Shown here piece after piece: positions 16,924-26,418 of a stretch of 64,000 bases of DNA. Below the pieces are notes generated by a model, which was not told the origin of the DNA, ran no database searches, and saw only the letters and a list, made by a program, of their open reading frames with translations. A program made the translations under genes and the position numbers. Every line of letters begins with the position of its first letter. Position 1 is the first letter of the stretch. This DNA is from Bacteroidia bacterium (GTDB taxonomy: Bacteria; Bacteroidota; Bacteroidia; CAIKAF01), in the NCBI GenBank assembly GCA_030427255.1, contig JAUHWY010000004.1, positions 1 through 64,000 on the forward strand. The letters are read 5' to 3'.

Positions 16924-17775
16924 ATGCTCCGATGGATTCCTTTGATTTTATTGGGTTTAGGGTCGGCTTTTGCCTCCGCTGCAGGTTTGTTTTGGCCGGG
17001 AGAATTAATCCGGACTTCCTTTACCTCGGTTCACGGAATTGAGGTGGAGCTTTATGGTCGAGGCTTGTATGCATTCATGCCTGCAGAGGTTGCTATTCAG
17101 GGTGTTGCGCAAGATGTGGTTACCCTATTTGTTGCGGTGCCTTTGTTGTTTTGGTTTTATTTCAAGAAAAGAACAAGTCAAAGAGCCAATGCAAAATATG
17201 CTTTTGCATCCGTTGTGCTTTATTTAGTATTGACTTGGCTGTTCTATTTGAATATGGCCATGTTTAATGCACTTTTTTTGGTATATGCCTTAAACTTGGG
17301 CTTGTCCTTATACCTGTTTTTTAAAGCTGTTGGAGCCTTTGATTGGAAAGGAGGCGATTTTTCAACTGTGCAAGGTAGTTCTGTACTTCGCTGGGGGGCC
17401 TGGTGGTTAATGGGAAGTAGTGGCCTGGTATCCTTCGCTTGGTTGTCAATGGTTGTCCCGCCTTTATGGTCAGGAGAGGTTTATCCACCCGAATTGTACC
17501 ATTTTACCACATTGGTTGTACAAGGGTTTGATTTGGCCATTTTTTTGCCTTTGGCTTTTTTAAGTGGCCTATGGTCTTTGTTGAACCAACCTGTAGGAAA
17601 AGTGTTGCTGGTCTTGTATTTGGGCTTTTTACCTTTGCTTATGCTTGCCCTTTGTTCCAAAGTGTTGTTCATGGCTTATTTTGGAGCTGAAGTATTTCCA
17701 ATGATCGTGCTCATGCCGACTATTGGAATTGGAGCTTTGATTATAAGGTGGCAACTTTCCGGCTATTTGAAGTAG
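16924..17775 (+). CDS. Polytopic membrane protein of unknown function
   Basis: A 283-residue protein from the ATG at 16924. About seven hydrophobic segments are visible (near residues 4-24, 58-75, 88-106, 112-132, 157-180, 197-225 and 232-275). There is a basic loop KKRTSQRANAK after the second segment. I do not recognise a family. The upstream sequence CATATTTG is one base off the -7 consensus and lies 8 nt before the start. It is followed 87 bp later by the M16 peptidase operon on the same strand. Confidence 0.7.
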   Translation: MLRWIPLILLGLGSAFASAAGLFWPGELIRTSFTSVHGIEVELYGRGLYAFMPAEVAIQGVAQDVVTLFVAVPLLFWFYFKKRTSQRANAKYAFASVVLYLVLTWLFYLNMAMFNALFLVYALNLGLSLYLFFKAVGAFDWKGGDFSTVQGSSVLRWGAWWLMGSSGLVSFAWLSMVVPPLWSGEVYPPELYHFTTLVVQGFDLAIFLPLAFLSGLWSLLNQPVGKVLLVLYLGFLPLLMLALCSKVLFMAYFGAEVFPMIVLMPTIGIGALIIRWQLSGYLK

Positions 17776-17862
17776 AGGAGGGTCAAAAATTCACACTTTT
17801 CAAGAATTTTGTTCGAGGCAGGTTTGTAGGCTTTATGTACTTTTAGGCTGAAAATTAATGCT

Positions 17863-19185
17863 ATGACACACCGCAATTTCAGGATTTTGCCCCTGCTACT
17901 GGTCGGTCTGTTGGTGCCCGGTCTCAAAGCTCAAATTGAGTTTACCGAGTATACTATGGACAACGGCCTCCATGTAATTTTACACGAAGATCACTCCACA
18001 CCTATTGTGGCTATTTCTGTGCTGTACCATGTAGGTAGCAAGAACGAAGACACCTCCAGAACCGGATTTGCGCACTTTTTTGAGCATTTGCTCTTTGAAG
18101 GAAGCAAGCACATTGCCCGTGGAGAATTTGATAAATACATCCAACAGGCCGGTGGCTACAACAATGCCAATACCAGTCAAGACCGTACGTTTTACTACGA
18201 GGTACTGAGCTCAAACCAGCTTGAATTGGGTTTGTGGTTAGAAAGTGAGCGTATGCTTCATGCCAAAATCGAAGAAATTGGCTTGGAAACGCAACGCGAA
18301 GTGGTAAAAGAAGAAAAGCGTTTAAGGGTAGATAACCAACCTTACGGTTCCTTGCTCGAAGATGTGTTTAGCCGAGCCTATACGCAACACCCCTACCGAT
18401 GGGTTCCCATTGGTTCTATGGAGCATTTGAATGCAGCCACGCTCGAAGAGTTTATGGAGTTTTATAAAACCTTTTACGTGCCCAACAATGCTACCCTTTC
18501 CATTGCCGGGGATATCGACATAGAAACCACCAAAAAACTGGTAGATAAATACTTCTCAGGCATTCCTAAGGGAACCGGTGGAATTCCCCGCCCCAATGTG
18601 GTTGAGCCTAAACAAACCAAAGAAATCCGCGATACGGTCTATGATGAAATTCAGTTGCCCGCCGTGGTGCAAGCCTACCATATTCCTGCACAAGGTACCG
18701 AAGACCATTATGCTTTGCAGGTATTGTCAAGCATTTTGAGCGGTGGCGAAAGTGCGCGCTTTCAGCGCATTGTTAAAAACGAGCAGGAGAAAGCTTTGCA
18801 AGTTTTCGGTTTTCCTTTTCCTCTGGAAGATCCCGGATTGTTTGTGACGCTAGGGATTTGCAATATGGGTGTGGATCCGGCAGATTTAGAAAAGGCCATG
18901 GACGAACAGGTAGAACGACTTAAAAACGAGCCTGTAACCGAAAAAGAGCTGCAAAAAGTAATCAATCAATTGGAAACCCAGTTCGTAGAGCAAAACCGTC
19001 AAATGAGCGGTATTGCCGAAAATTTGGCTAATTACCATGTGTACTATGGCGATGCCAACCTTATCAATACCGAACTGGAGCGCTACCGCAAAGTAACCGC
19101 TGCCGATGTTCAGCGTGTGGCCAAACAATATTTTACAACTCAGAACCGGGTGAACTTGTATTATTTACCTGTTCCTACCAACTAA
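17863..19185 (+). CDS. M16 zinc peptidase, catalytic subunit
   Basis: A 440-residue protein with a signal peptide ending at about residue 24 (GLKAQ). The inverted zinc motif HFFEH lies at 71-75 in RTGFAHFFEHLLFEGS, with a distal Glu in ETQREVVKEEKRL near 145-155. The two-lobed M16 fold continues to the end. It is expected to degrade peptides in the periplasm. The next gene, 13 bp downstream, encodes a paralogue without the zinc motif. Such pairs form heterodimers like mitochondrial processing peptidase and bacterial two-component M16 enzymes. Confidence 0.92.
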   Translation: MTHRNFRILPLLLVGLLVPGLKAQIEFTEYTMDNGLHVILHEDHSTPIVAISVLYHVGSKNEDTSRTGFAHFFEHLLFEGSKHIARGEFDKYIQQAGGYNNANTSQDRTFYYEVLSSNQLELGLWLESERMLHAKIEEIGLETQREVVKEEKRLRVDNQPYGSLLEDVFSRAYTQHPYRWVPIGSMEHLNAATLEEFMEFYKTFYVPNNATLSIAGDIDIETTKKLVDKYFSGIPKGTGGIPRPNVVEPKQTKEIRDTVYDEIQLPAVVQAYHIPAQGTEDHYALQVLSSILSGGESARFQRIVKNEQEKALQVFGFPFPLEDPGLFVTLGICNMGVDPADLEKAMDEQVERLKNEPVTEKELQKVINQLETQFVEQNRQMSGIAENLANYHVYYGDANLINTELERYRKVTAADVQRVAKQYFTTQNRVNLYYLPVPTN

Positions 19186-19198
19186 AGCATTCACTACC

Positions 19199-21256
19199 AT
19201 GAAAATCAGGAATTTTATTCTCGCTATTTCGGTGCTGTGCATAGGACTACAGAGCCTTAGTGCGCAGTTGGACCGAAGCAAAGCTCCCCAGCCGGGACCT
19301 GCACCAAGTATTCAATTGGGCAGTTACGAATCCTTTAAGCTTAAAAACGGTATGCAGGTGTATGTGGTAGAAAACCACAAGCTACCTACGCTTGCCGTAT
19401 CTATTCGTTTGGATGTAGATCCCGCTTTGGAAGGCGAAAAAACCGGATTAACCGAGCTGCTGGGCGAACTCATTATGTCCGGTACCAAGAACCGAACCAA
19501 GAATCAACTGGATGAGGAAATTGACTTTATTGGAGCAGGCTTGAATGTGGGCGCCGGTGGTGCCTATGCTTACTCCTTAAGCAAACACCGCGACAAGTTG
19601 TTTGAGCTTTTGTCGGATGTGGTATTGAATCCGGCCTTTCCTGCCGAAGAGTTGGAACGCATTCGCCGTCAATACATCTCAGGCTTGCAGGCTTCTTTGG
19701 ATGAGCCTTCTTCCATCGCCTCCAATATGGCCGCTGTGGCCAATTTTGGTAGGAATCACCCCTACGGTGAAATCCCAACGGAGAAAACCTATGGAGCTGT
19801 AGACGTTGCCGGTATTCAAGCCTATTATAAAGAGGCCTTTACCCCTAGAGCTGCTTATATGGCCATTGTGGGGGATATTACCAAAAGCGAAGCCGAAGCC
19901 TTGGTAAACAAATACTTTGGTACCTGGTCCGGAGATAAGGCGCCCAAACGCAAATTGAACGACGTGGAGCCTCCCGCTACTTCTCAGGTCTATATGCACG
20001 ATCGTTCTTCCTCTGTGCAAAGTACCATTCGCTTGACCTATCCTATTGATTTTACGCCGGGGTCTGATGACCGCATTGCGGTTTCTGTACTCAGCAATAT
20101 TTTGGGAGGCGGTAGCACCGGACGTTTGTATAAAAACCTTCGTGAAACCCACGGTTTTACCTACGGTGCCTATTGCTCTTTTTCTCCTGACCGGGTAAAA
20201 GGTGAAGTGACCATTTCGGCCGATGTGCGGACCGAAGTTACCGACTCTGCCGTACTGGAAATGGTAAAGGAAATGAACCGCATTGTTTCCCAGCCCATAA
20301 CCGAAGAAGAATTGGCCGGCACCAAAGCCGAAATGACCGGTTCATTTGCTCGTTCTTTGGAAGACCCGGAAACCATTGCCCGTTTTGCCATCAATTCGGC
20401 CATTTATGGTTTGCCTAGCGATTATTACCAAACCTATTTGAAAAAGCTGAATGCGCTTACCATTAGCGATATTAAGGCAGTGGCGCAGAAATATGTGAAA
20501 CCATACAGCTTTAACCTGGTGGTTGTTGGCAAACGCAGCGATATTGAAAAAGGCCTGCTTAAGTACGATGCCGATGGTAAAATCACCTTCTTGGATCCTT
20601 TAGGGGCTCCTGCTGCTGAATTGGCCGCAGCTCCGGAAGGCGTTACGGCCGAATCGGTTATAGCCAATTACCTAAAAGCTATTGGAGGTGCAGAGGCAGC
20701 CAAAGGAGTGAAGAACTACCATATGGTTGCCGAGGCCAACGTACAAGGCTTTTTGATAGAAGTAAGCAGTGCTTACGAAGCTCCAAATAAGGCCTATTTG
20801 AAGGTAAAGCAAGCCGGTCAAGTGGCTCAGCACGTAGTGGTAAATGGAGATAAGGGCAAAAGCACCAGCCCTCAGGGCACCGGCGACATGGAAGCCAAGG
20901 ATATAGCTGAATTCTTAGAAGAAGTGGTCTTGGTACCCCAAGCCTTTTATTCCGATTGGGGATATTCGGTAGAGCTGTTGGGCATGAAGCTCTTAGATGA
21001 GGAGCAAGTATATGTGTTGAAAGTAACGGATAAGGAAGGAAACTCAAGTACTGACTTTTACAGCGTTAAATCCGGTTTTATGGTGGCCTCAAACGACCAA
21101 GAAGGCAAAACCAAATACTCCGATTACGGTCAGGCAGGTAGCCTTTTAATACCTTATACTTTAACCCAAAGCATTCAAGGGATGAACCTTAGCTTTACCG
21201 TCACTAAAGTTGAGGTGAACGCTGAGGTAGATCAAGTATTGTTTTCGGTAGAATAA
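19199..21256 (+). CDS. M16-like non-catalytic subunit with C-terminal LolA-like domain
   Basis: A 685-residue protein with a signal peptide ending near residue 22 (LSAQ). At the position of HxxEH it has GLTELLGELIMSGT, so both zinc His residues are missing and the subunit should be inactive. The Arg/Tyr-type loop GGGSTGRLYKNLRETHGFTYGAY is kept, as in beta subunits that help bind substrate. Residues about 480-685 (VIANYLKAIGGAEAAKGVKNYHM onward) resemble the LolA/LolB-like lipoprotein-binding fold seen at the end of some Bacteroidota M16 proteins. It is cotranscribed with the upstream active subunit and ends at a strong terminator. Confidence 0.88.
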   Translation: MKIRNFILAISVLCIGLQSLSAQLDRSKAPQPGPAPSIQLGSYESFKLKNGMQVYVVENHKLPTLAVSIRLDVDPALEGEKTGLTELLGELIMSGTKNRTKNQLDEEIDFIGAGLNVGAGGAYAYSLSKHRDKLFELLSDVVLNPAFPAEELERIRRQYISGLQASLDEPSSIASNMAAVANFGRNHPYGEIPTEKTYGAVDVAGIQAYYKEAFTPRAAYMAIVGDITKSEAEALVNKYFGTWSGDKAPKRKLNDVEPPATSQVYMHDRSSSVQSTIRLTYPIDFTPGSDDRIAVSVLSNILGGGSTGRLYKNLRETHGFTYGAYCSFSPDRVKGEVTISADVRTEVTDSAVLEMVKEMNRIVSQPITEEELAGTKAEMTGSFARSLEDPETIARFAINSAIYGLPSDYYQTYLKKLNALTISDIKAVAQKYVKPYSFNLVVVGKRSDIEKGLLKYDADGKITFLDPLGAPAAELAAAPEGVTAESVIANYLKAIGGAEAAKGVKNYHMVAEANVQGFLIEVSSAYEAPNKAYLKVKQAGQVAQHVVVNGDKGKSTSPQGTGDMEAKDIAEFLEEVVLVPQAFYSDWGYSVELLGMKLLDEEQVYVLKVTDKEGNSSTDFYSVKSGFMVASNDQEGKTKYSDYGQAGSLLIPYTLTQSIQGMNLSFTVTKVEVNAEVDQVLFSVE

Positions 21257-21279
21257 TTATTGGTTGTTTTAAAGGTAAA

Positions 21280-21309
21280 GGGCGGCTTTAAGAAGCCGCC
21301 CTTTTTTTT
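21280..21309 (+). terminator. Rho-independent terminator of the M16 operon
   Basis: The perfect 9-bp stem GGGCGGCTT/AAGCCGCCC has a TAAG loop and is followed by eight T's (21302-21309), 23 bp after the stop of the second M16 gene. Confidence 0.93.
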
Positions 21310-21383
21310 GCGCCCTATTTGGGGAATGACTTGCGATCGTTGAGGCATCAAGGGTCTTGGTTCGTGTTTTTACAAGTTCAGAT

Positions 21384-21418
21384 TTTGCAAGCTCCAAACG
21401 CCCCGAATTGTATATTTG
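21384..21418 (+). promoter_or_regulatory. Bacteroidota-type promoter of the RemB-like gene
   Basis: TTTG at 21384-21387 and TATATTTG at 21411-21418 fit the -33 and -7 elements with a start-to-start distance of 27. The -7 box ends only 4 nt before the ATG at 21423, predicting a leaderless or nearly leaderless mRNA. Confidence 0.55.
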
Positions 21419-21422
21419 CTCC

Positions 21423-23045
21423 ATGCGTTGCTTAAAAAACCTAGTTTGGTATGGGCTCCTTCCTTTGCTCATCCTTGCAAATTCCGGCCTTCGGGCACAG
21501 CATTACCACCAACCCTTTAGCCAGCAGGAGCAACTCAGGCTGGAGCGCGAAATGACCAAGCCGGGACTGGGTTATTTTACTTCGGTGAAGCCTTATCGGG
21601 TTTCGGCGCTAAAGCCTTTGTTCTCGCCGGACTCGATTTTATCGGTGCGCGCTCCCAAAGGCCGATTTGCACGTACTTGGGTTGGACGTAAACTGTTTTC
21701 GGAGCATTTGGTGCAGGTGTATACGCCAAATTTTAGTTTGGAAGTAGATCCGGCCTTTGATTTTTCGGTAGGTAGGGTTTTTGGCGATCGAAATACTTGG
21801 TTCAATACGCGTGGAGTGCAGTTAAGGGGTAGCTTGGGCAAGCACATTTCTTTTGGTTCGGAGTTTTACGAGAACCAAGCAGCCTTGCCGGATTATGTGG
21901 CCGGCTTTGCCGACTCGGCTAAAATTGTGCCGGGTATGGGCAGAACCAAGTCCTTTAAGGAGTCGGCATACGACTTTGCTTTTGCCAACGGATATGTGCG
22001 GTACCAGCCCAAATCTTTTATTGGATTTGAGTTGGGCCATGGGCGTCATTTTATTGGAGACGGTTATCGCTCCCTGCTCTTAAGCGATGCCGGTTTCAAT
22101 TATCCCTACCTTAAAATAGAAACCGAAATATGGAAGTTTAAGTACGTAAACATATTTGCTGAATTTCAAGATATTACCCCAAGCATGGCCGGAGACAACT
22201 TGAATTTCAAAAAGTACGGCACCTTTCATTACCTCACATTTACGCCTACAGATGGCCTGGAAATTGGCTTGTTCGAAGCCGTAATGTGGAGTGGTACCGA
22301 TTCCACAGGAACCAACAGAGGCTTTGACTTTAATTACATCAATCCCATTATTTTTTACCGACCGGTGGAGTTTGGATTGGGTTCACCCGATAATGCCCTC
22401 TTAGGGTTAAACCTAAGGTGGAGTTTCTTGCGCCATCATCAAATCTACGGTCAAGTTATGCTCGACGAATTCAACCTTGGGTATGTGCTAGGCAACCCTG
22501 AAAAGGGCTGGCGGGCCAATAAACAGGCCGCACAAATCGGTTACAAATACTTTGATGTCTTTGGGGTGAAAGGGCTTCATGGGCAGGCAGAATTTAACTA
22601 TGTGCGGCCCTACACTTACAGCCATTATCGGGTAAACAGCAACTACGGGCACTTCAACCAACCCTTGGCGCATCCTTTGGGAGCGAATTTTTGGGAGTTG
22701 ATGGGACGTTTGGAGTATACCAATGGCCGATGGCATGCCAGTGGTCGTTTGTCTTATGCCCGCACAGGCTTGGATACGGCCGGAGTTAATTTTGGACGCA
22801 ACGTGTTTACCCAAGACGTAGATCACTTTCAGGAATTCAACAATTCGGTGGGGCAAGGGCTAACTACCGATTTGTTTTTTGGAGAGCTGGTGGTGAGTTA
22901 TTTGGTGAATCCGGCCTATAATTTTAGGGTAGAATTAGGGGTAATGCACCGCACGCAAACCAACGAACAGTGGACGGTACATCGACCTTGGGTATGGTTT
23001 GGATTACGGACACGCCTCCCCAATAGGTATTTTGATTGGTTGTAG
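21423..23045 (+). CDS. RemB-like outer-membrane protein
   Basis: A 540-residue protein from the ATG at 21423. Longer starts would overlap the promoter. A signal peptide ends near residue 25 (GLRAQ). The mature protein has regularly spaced amphipathic strands ending in aromatic residues and a C-terminal strand RLPNRYFDWL, as in outer-membrane barrels of the Wzi/RemB group. Long segments such as GFELGHGRHFIGDGYRSLLL and NPIIFYRPVEFGLGSPDNALLG resemble the flavobacterial gliding protein RemB. RemB is a surface protein needed for gliding on some media; a motility role here is inference, as no gld genes lie nearby. Confidence 0.65.
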   Translation: MRCLKNLVWYGLLPLLILANSGLRAQHYHQPFSQQEQLRLEREMTKPGLGYFTSVKPYRVSALKPLFSPDSILSVRAPKGRFARTWVGRKLFSEHLVQVYTPNFSLEVDPAFDFSVGRVFGDRNTWFNTRGVQLRGSLGKHISFGSEFYENQAALPDYVAGFADSAKIVPGMGRTKSFKESAYDFAFANGYVRYQPKSFIGFELGHGRHFIGDGYRSLLLSDAGFNYPYLKIETEIWKFKYVNIFAEFQDITPSMAGDNLNFKKYGTFHYLTFTPTDGLEIGLFEAVMWSGTDSTGTNRGFDFNYINPIIFYRPVEFGLGSPDNALLGLNLRWSFLRHHQIYGQVMLDEFNLGYVLGNPEKGWRANKQAAQIGYKYFDVFGVKGLHGQAEFNYVRPYTYSHYRVNSNYGHFNQPLAHPLGANFWELMGRLEYTNGRWHASGRLSYARTGLDTAGVNFGRNVFTQDVDHFQEFNNSVGQGLTTDLFFGELVVSYLVNPAYNFRVELGVMHRTQTNEQWTVHRPWVWFGLRTRLPNRYFDWL

Positions 23046-23083
23046 GTCTTAAGCTGGGCATTGCATTGGTACCAAGATTTCCA

Positions 23084-23265
23084 CAGGGAGCCCCCGGCCG
23101 GCACGGAGGCCCGCTGTGGGCTGCGGCTTGGTGATGCTTAGACGAGGAGGCTTGCCTGATTTCTCAGGAAGACCCCGCAGGCTTAGCAGCAACAGCCAAA
23201 GCCCACAGAGGCCGCAGGGAGGACGGACAGGATAGTAAAACCTTATTGGAAGAGGGCGCCAAAGC
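23084..23265 (+). repeat. GC-rich intergenic element, copy D
   Basis: This fills the 230-bp gap between the convergent RemB-like gene and the small barrel gene. Positions 23084-23115 are identical over 32 bp to copy E (35920-35951). Further shared blocks follow in the same order (AAGACCCCGCAGGCTTAGCA, AGAGGCCGCAGGGAGGAC, GGAAGAGGGCGCCA). No gene is seen in it. Confidence 0.85.
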
Positions 23266-23276
23266 CTTAAGCAAGG

Positions 23277-23933
23277 TCAAAATATCATACCAACTTTTAC
23301 AAAGCCGTTGAACATAATATGCCGTGCATACCTTGCGGTGGTGGGGTTTTTGTCTTCGCTGGTAACTTTGTCGGTGCCGTTGGCCTCCATGCCGGGGGTA
23401 AATAATGCGCCGCCGGAAACGCCATATTCGATGGTGAATACATGTCCTAAAACATGGCTTTGTCCGGCCCTAAACTCAAGCGTGGCACCGCGCATTTCGG
23501 CATTGTCGAGGGTGTTGCCGGTAATAACTGCCTGGCTATGAAAACCAACGAATGGGCCGACGGGGGCGATGGGGCCACCTACAAAAAAATCGAAACCGCC
23601 GCCAAAACCTAAGGCGACCGTAGGGCTGCCAAATAAGTTGGGCTGCATGGAATAGTTTCCATAGGCACTTTCCGAGTAGGCCACTTGGACTTCAAGTCGG
23701 GTGATCCGACCAAGCATTAGGTTATAGGCCCCATGAAGGCTGGTGCTGAATCCATTGAACCCGGCATTTACTCTTCCATTTACGGATACCATGTTGTTGA
23801 GGGCAGGTATGATATGTATGCCGGCCTTAATTTGATGGTATTTGCCCATATACCCCGGGTTTTGTGCTTTTAAAGCAAGCGGGAATAGAGCGCATGCCAG
23901 CAAAGTAGCTATGGCTGAAAAACGGATGGTCAT
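23277..23933 (-). CDS. Small outer-membrane beta-barrel protein
   Basis: A 218-residue protein with a signal peptide ending near residue 23 (LKAQ). The mature chain is rich in Gly and aromatic residues with alternating strands (VALGFGGGFDFFVGGPIAPVG) and ends in a Phe (KVGMIF), as expected for a barrel. It lies 2 bp downstream of the M48 peptidase gene on the same strand, so the two are very likely cotranscribed and may act together in the envelope. The function is unknown. Confidence 0.65.
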   Translation of the reverse strand: MTIRFSAIATLLACALFPLALKAQNPGYMGKYHQIKAGIHIIPALNNMVSVNGRVNAGFNGFSTSLHGAYNLMLGRITRLEVQVAYSESAYGNYSMQPNLFGSPTVALGFGGGFDFFVGGPIAPVGPFVGFHSQAVITGNTLDNAEMRGATLEFRAGQSHVLGHVFTIEYGVSGGALFTPGMEANGTDKVTSEDKNPTTARYARHIMFNGFVKVGMIF

Positions 23934-23935
23934 AA

Positions 23936-26134
23936 TCAGTTTTTAAGTTGGTAAATCAGATCGTACATAGCCGGTTCAAGCACATCCGGACGATCTCTTT
24001 TTTCTACGTATTTGCCGTCTTGGTACCAAAGTTCACCGGTTTGCATATCTACTAAGCTAATTAGGGCAAGGGTATGGGTAGCGCCGGCATAGGATTTAAT
24101 GAGGGTAGGCACCCCAAATACCGGAAAGAAAAAAGCATAAAATCCATTGAAGGGGTCGTCTTCAGGTTTATGTTTTATGCCCATGGCGCCGGAAAAAAGC
24201 AGATATCGGCTGTTGTATTTGCGTTGAATGGAGCTGTGCAACAGGTAATCGGCTTGTGCACCGGGCGCATGTAAATCTCTTAGGCTACTGTAAAATAAGG
24301 CCTCCAACACTTCTCTTTCCTGAAGCAATTCAGGACTTAGCTCTTGTTGATTTTCTTGCAAGCTTTCGATTTCTAGGCCCGCTCTTTGGGCCGCTTTTTG
24401 CATAGGGGGAATTAAGGTAATGGCCTTTTTTTCCGCCCGAACGTAGTTGTTTTTGTTTTTTCGGAACAGGTTAAGGCTTCTGTACTCTGTAGGAAGCGCC
24501 AACATTCTATAATCGGAAGGAAGAGAACGGCTACTTTTTCGTTTGCTTGGTTTCATATAGCCGGGTTCTCCGGGGTTTGGACCAATACTGCTCAGCTGCG
24601 ATTCTTCTTGACCGGTTTTGCGCCATTCTTTGGTGTTTGCCAAGCTGTCCCACAGTTCTTTGAACCGTTTTTGGGACTTGGCCTGGGCCCAATCGTAGCG
24701 CATAAATCCTTTGTTTGTTTTGCTTTTTCGAATGCTTTTTTTCTTCCAATCAGGAATGGAATCCGAGTCCAGCAGTGCTTGCAAGCTGTCTATTTTGGTG
24801 GCTTCGGCCTCAAAATCATAAGGCTCATCCTTTAAATCACTCCAGCTCAAACCTCTGCCGTCAATACACTTGGTAATTAATAAGGCTAGGTTTTGGTCAA
24901 TTTGCGGGCCTAAAGCTTGGGCATGTTTGGCTTGTAAATGATGTTTTATGGCCCAAAACAAAAGCTCATCCTTGCTCATTCCTTCCAAAACATGCATGAG
25001 GTATGCTTGGCTTTCGACCAAGCGAAGTTTGCCGGGCTTAATTTCGCCTTCGTAGCCCTCATTAAGAGTTAGGGTTAAGGCAAATATGGCCCGTAGCTTA
25101 TACCATTCCAACTGTTGGGAGTCAAAGCCGTCTTTCTCCAGTCCTAAGGCCTCGTCGTAGGCCAACAAATAGTTGTTTTGATTGATCAGCAATCGAATGT
25201 ATTCCAGCTTAGCGCGGTTTTGGTAAAAGACAAATTGGGCGGAATCGAGCAAAACATAATCTGACCCTGCATTTAAATCCTTTCCTATGAGTGATTTAGA
25301 AAGGTTTTTGCGGCGGTTGCCCACGTTGTAGTGGGTAGACTGCTCGTCGTCCTCATTTTCTATAGCTACCAAATCCCTTTGCCGTAGCGAATCCGGGCTA
25401 TACCAATCCGGAAGCACCAAATGCGCACAGGCCATGTCTGACAAATCGTGGCTATGGTCATGCGTTGGAAAGGCTGAGTTAATAAGCACATCCATACTGC
25501 TCAAAGGCGCAAGAGCGCTCCAGGGGGATTGCATAAACAAGTCAAAGCCAAGATTATCGGCTTCCAATTCTTGCTCCCGATTAAATTTTAGAAACTGTTG
25601 GCTTTTGCCTGAGGCAGAACGGTAGTTTATTTTCTTTAAATCTTCTTCCTTCCTTACGGCAAGCAAGGAGTGTTCTTGCTTTACATGCACGTATTCGTGG
25701 GCCAAAATAAAGGCCAAATCGGCTTCGCTGGTCACATGCGCCAGCAAGGCCGTACTCACCAATACATAGCCCTGTCGAGTGGCAAAGGCATTTACCTCGG
25801 TGGATTGATACGCAAATACCTGAATGTTAGGCACAGGCGGTGGCGCTTTTTCCAAAAGGCGATCCATGATGCGCTGCAAATAATTGCTCCACGGACTGTT
25901 AAACAACACCTTACCGCTCCGCATCAATTCTTGAATTTCGTAGGCACTGGCCTCAATGAATTTTTTTTCGTTGCGGCTTTGGTCGCGGCTTTGGTCGGCA
26001 CTTACTTGTTCCTGAATTTCTTGGAAGAGGAAAGAGGGCAGCGGCGCTCGACTCACAAAAAAACTGTCTGTCGCTTGGGCCATAGAAACGGAGGCTGTAA
26101 GCCACAGACTTAAGCACAATATGGATGGTTTCAT
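23936..26134 (-). CDS. Exported M48-family metallopeptidase
   Basis: A 732-residue protein with a signal peptide (about 1-19, ending SMAQ). The zinc motif HEYVH is at 146-150, in LAFILAHEYVHVKQEHS. The third ligand is probably Glu189 in REQELEADNLGFDLF. This is the BepA/LoiP-like arrangement of periplasmic M48 peptidases, which in Proteobacteria assist outer-membrane protein assembly and clearance. The long C-terminal half (about 300-732) is mostly helical and then ends in a mixed domain that I do not recognise. It is cotranscribed with the small barrel gene 2 bp downstream. Confidence 0.88.
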   Translation of the reverse strand: MKPSILCLSLWLTASVSMAQATDSFFVSRAPLPSFLFQEIQEQVSADQSRDQSRNEKKFIEASAYEIQELMRSGKVLFNSPWSNYLQRIMDRLLEKAPPPVPNIQVFAYQSTEVNAFATRQGYVLVSTALLAHVTSEADLAFILAHEYVHVKQEHSLLAVRKEEDLKKINYRSASGKSQQFLKFNREQELEADNLGFDLFMQSPWSALAPLSSMDVLINSAFPTHDHSHDLSDMACAHLVLPDWYSPDSLRQRDLVAIENEDDEQSTHYNVGNRRKNLSKSLIGKDLNAGSDYVLLDSAQFVFYQNRAKLEYIRLLINQNNYLLAYDEALGLEKDGFDSQQLEWYKLRAIFALTLTLNEGYEGEIKPGKLRLVESQAYLMHVLEGMSKDELLFWAIKHHLQAKHAQALGPQIDQNLALLITKCIDGRGLSWSDLKDEPYDFEAEATKIDSLQALLDSDSIPDWKKKSIRKSKTNKGFMRYDWAQAKSQKRFKELWDSLANTKEWRKTGQEESQLSSIGPNPGEPGYMKPSKRKSSRSLPSDYRMLALPTEYRSLNLFRKNKNNYVRAEKKAITLIPPMQKAAQRAGLEIESLQENQQELSPELLQEREVLEALFYSSLRDLHAPGAQADYLLHSSIQRKYNSRYLLFSGAMGIKHKPEDDPFNGFYAFFFPVFGVPTLIKSYAGATHTLALISLVDMQTGELWYQDGKYVEKRDRPDVLEPAMYDLIYQLKN

Positions 26135-26138
26135 TGGG

Positions 26139-26146
26139 CAAATATA
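26139..26146 (-). promoter_or_regulatory. -7 box of the M48 gene, start-proximal
   Basis: Read on the minus strand this is TATATTTG, a perfect TAnnTTTG match, 4 nt before the ATG. It predicts a leaderless mRNA. No -33 element is obvious. Confidence 0.5.
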
Positions 26147-26164
26147 TCGATTTTAAGTTTTGGG

Positions 26165-26335
26165 GGCATGCTTCGTGGGTGGTTTTTTGCTCCGTGTGGG
26201 CCCTCCGTGCTGCCCTGCTTTTTGGCAAGCAGGCTCAGTAAGCTCGGCGGCGTTCCGCAAAGCTCCACACGCCTCCCTTGCTTCGCCTAGCTTGCCAAAC
26301 CGCGCAGGGGCATTCCCTCGGTCCCCGGCCCAAAC
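26165..26335. repeat. GC-rich intergenic element, copy F
   Basis: A GC-rich block between the divergent M48 and TonB-receptor genes, with several short inverted repeats (for example GGCAAGCAGGC near 26223 against GCTTGCC near 26290). It resembles the A-E family in composition and position but shares no long exact string with them. No gene is seen. Confidence 0.45.
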
Positions 26336-26407
26336 TTTTCGGTATTTTAGTACCCTATCCTTAGAATCCGACTTGCTCTAGTTTCGGTGTTTTGTTTTTC
26401 CAACGAG

Positions 26408-26415
26408 TATCTTTA
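26408..26415 (+). promoter_or_regulatory. -7-like box of the TonB-receptor gene
   Basis: TATCTTTA differs from TAnnTTTG only at the last base and lies 3 nt before the ATG at 26419. It is the same start-proximal arrangement as at metG, the RemB-like gene, the M48 gene and the RRM gene. Confidence 0.35.
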
Positions 26416-26418
26416 GGC

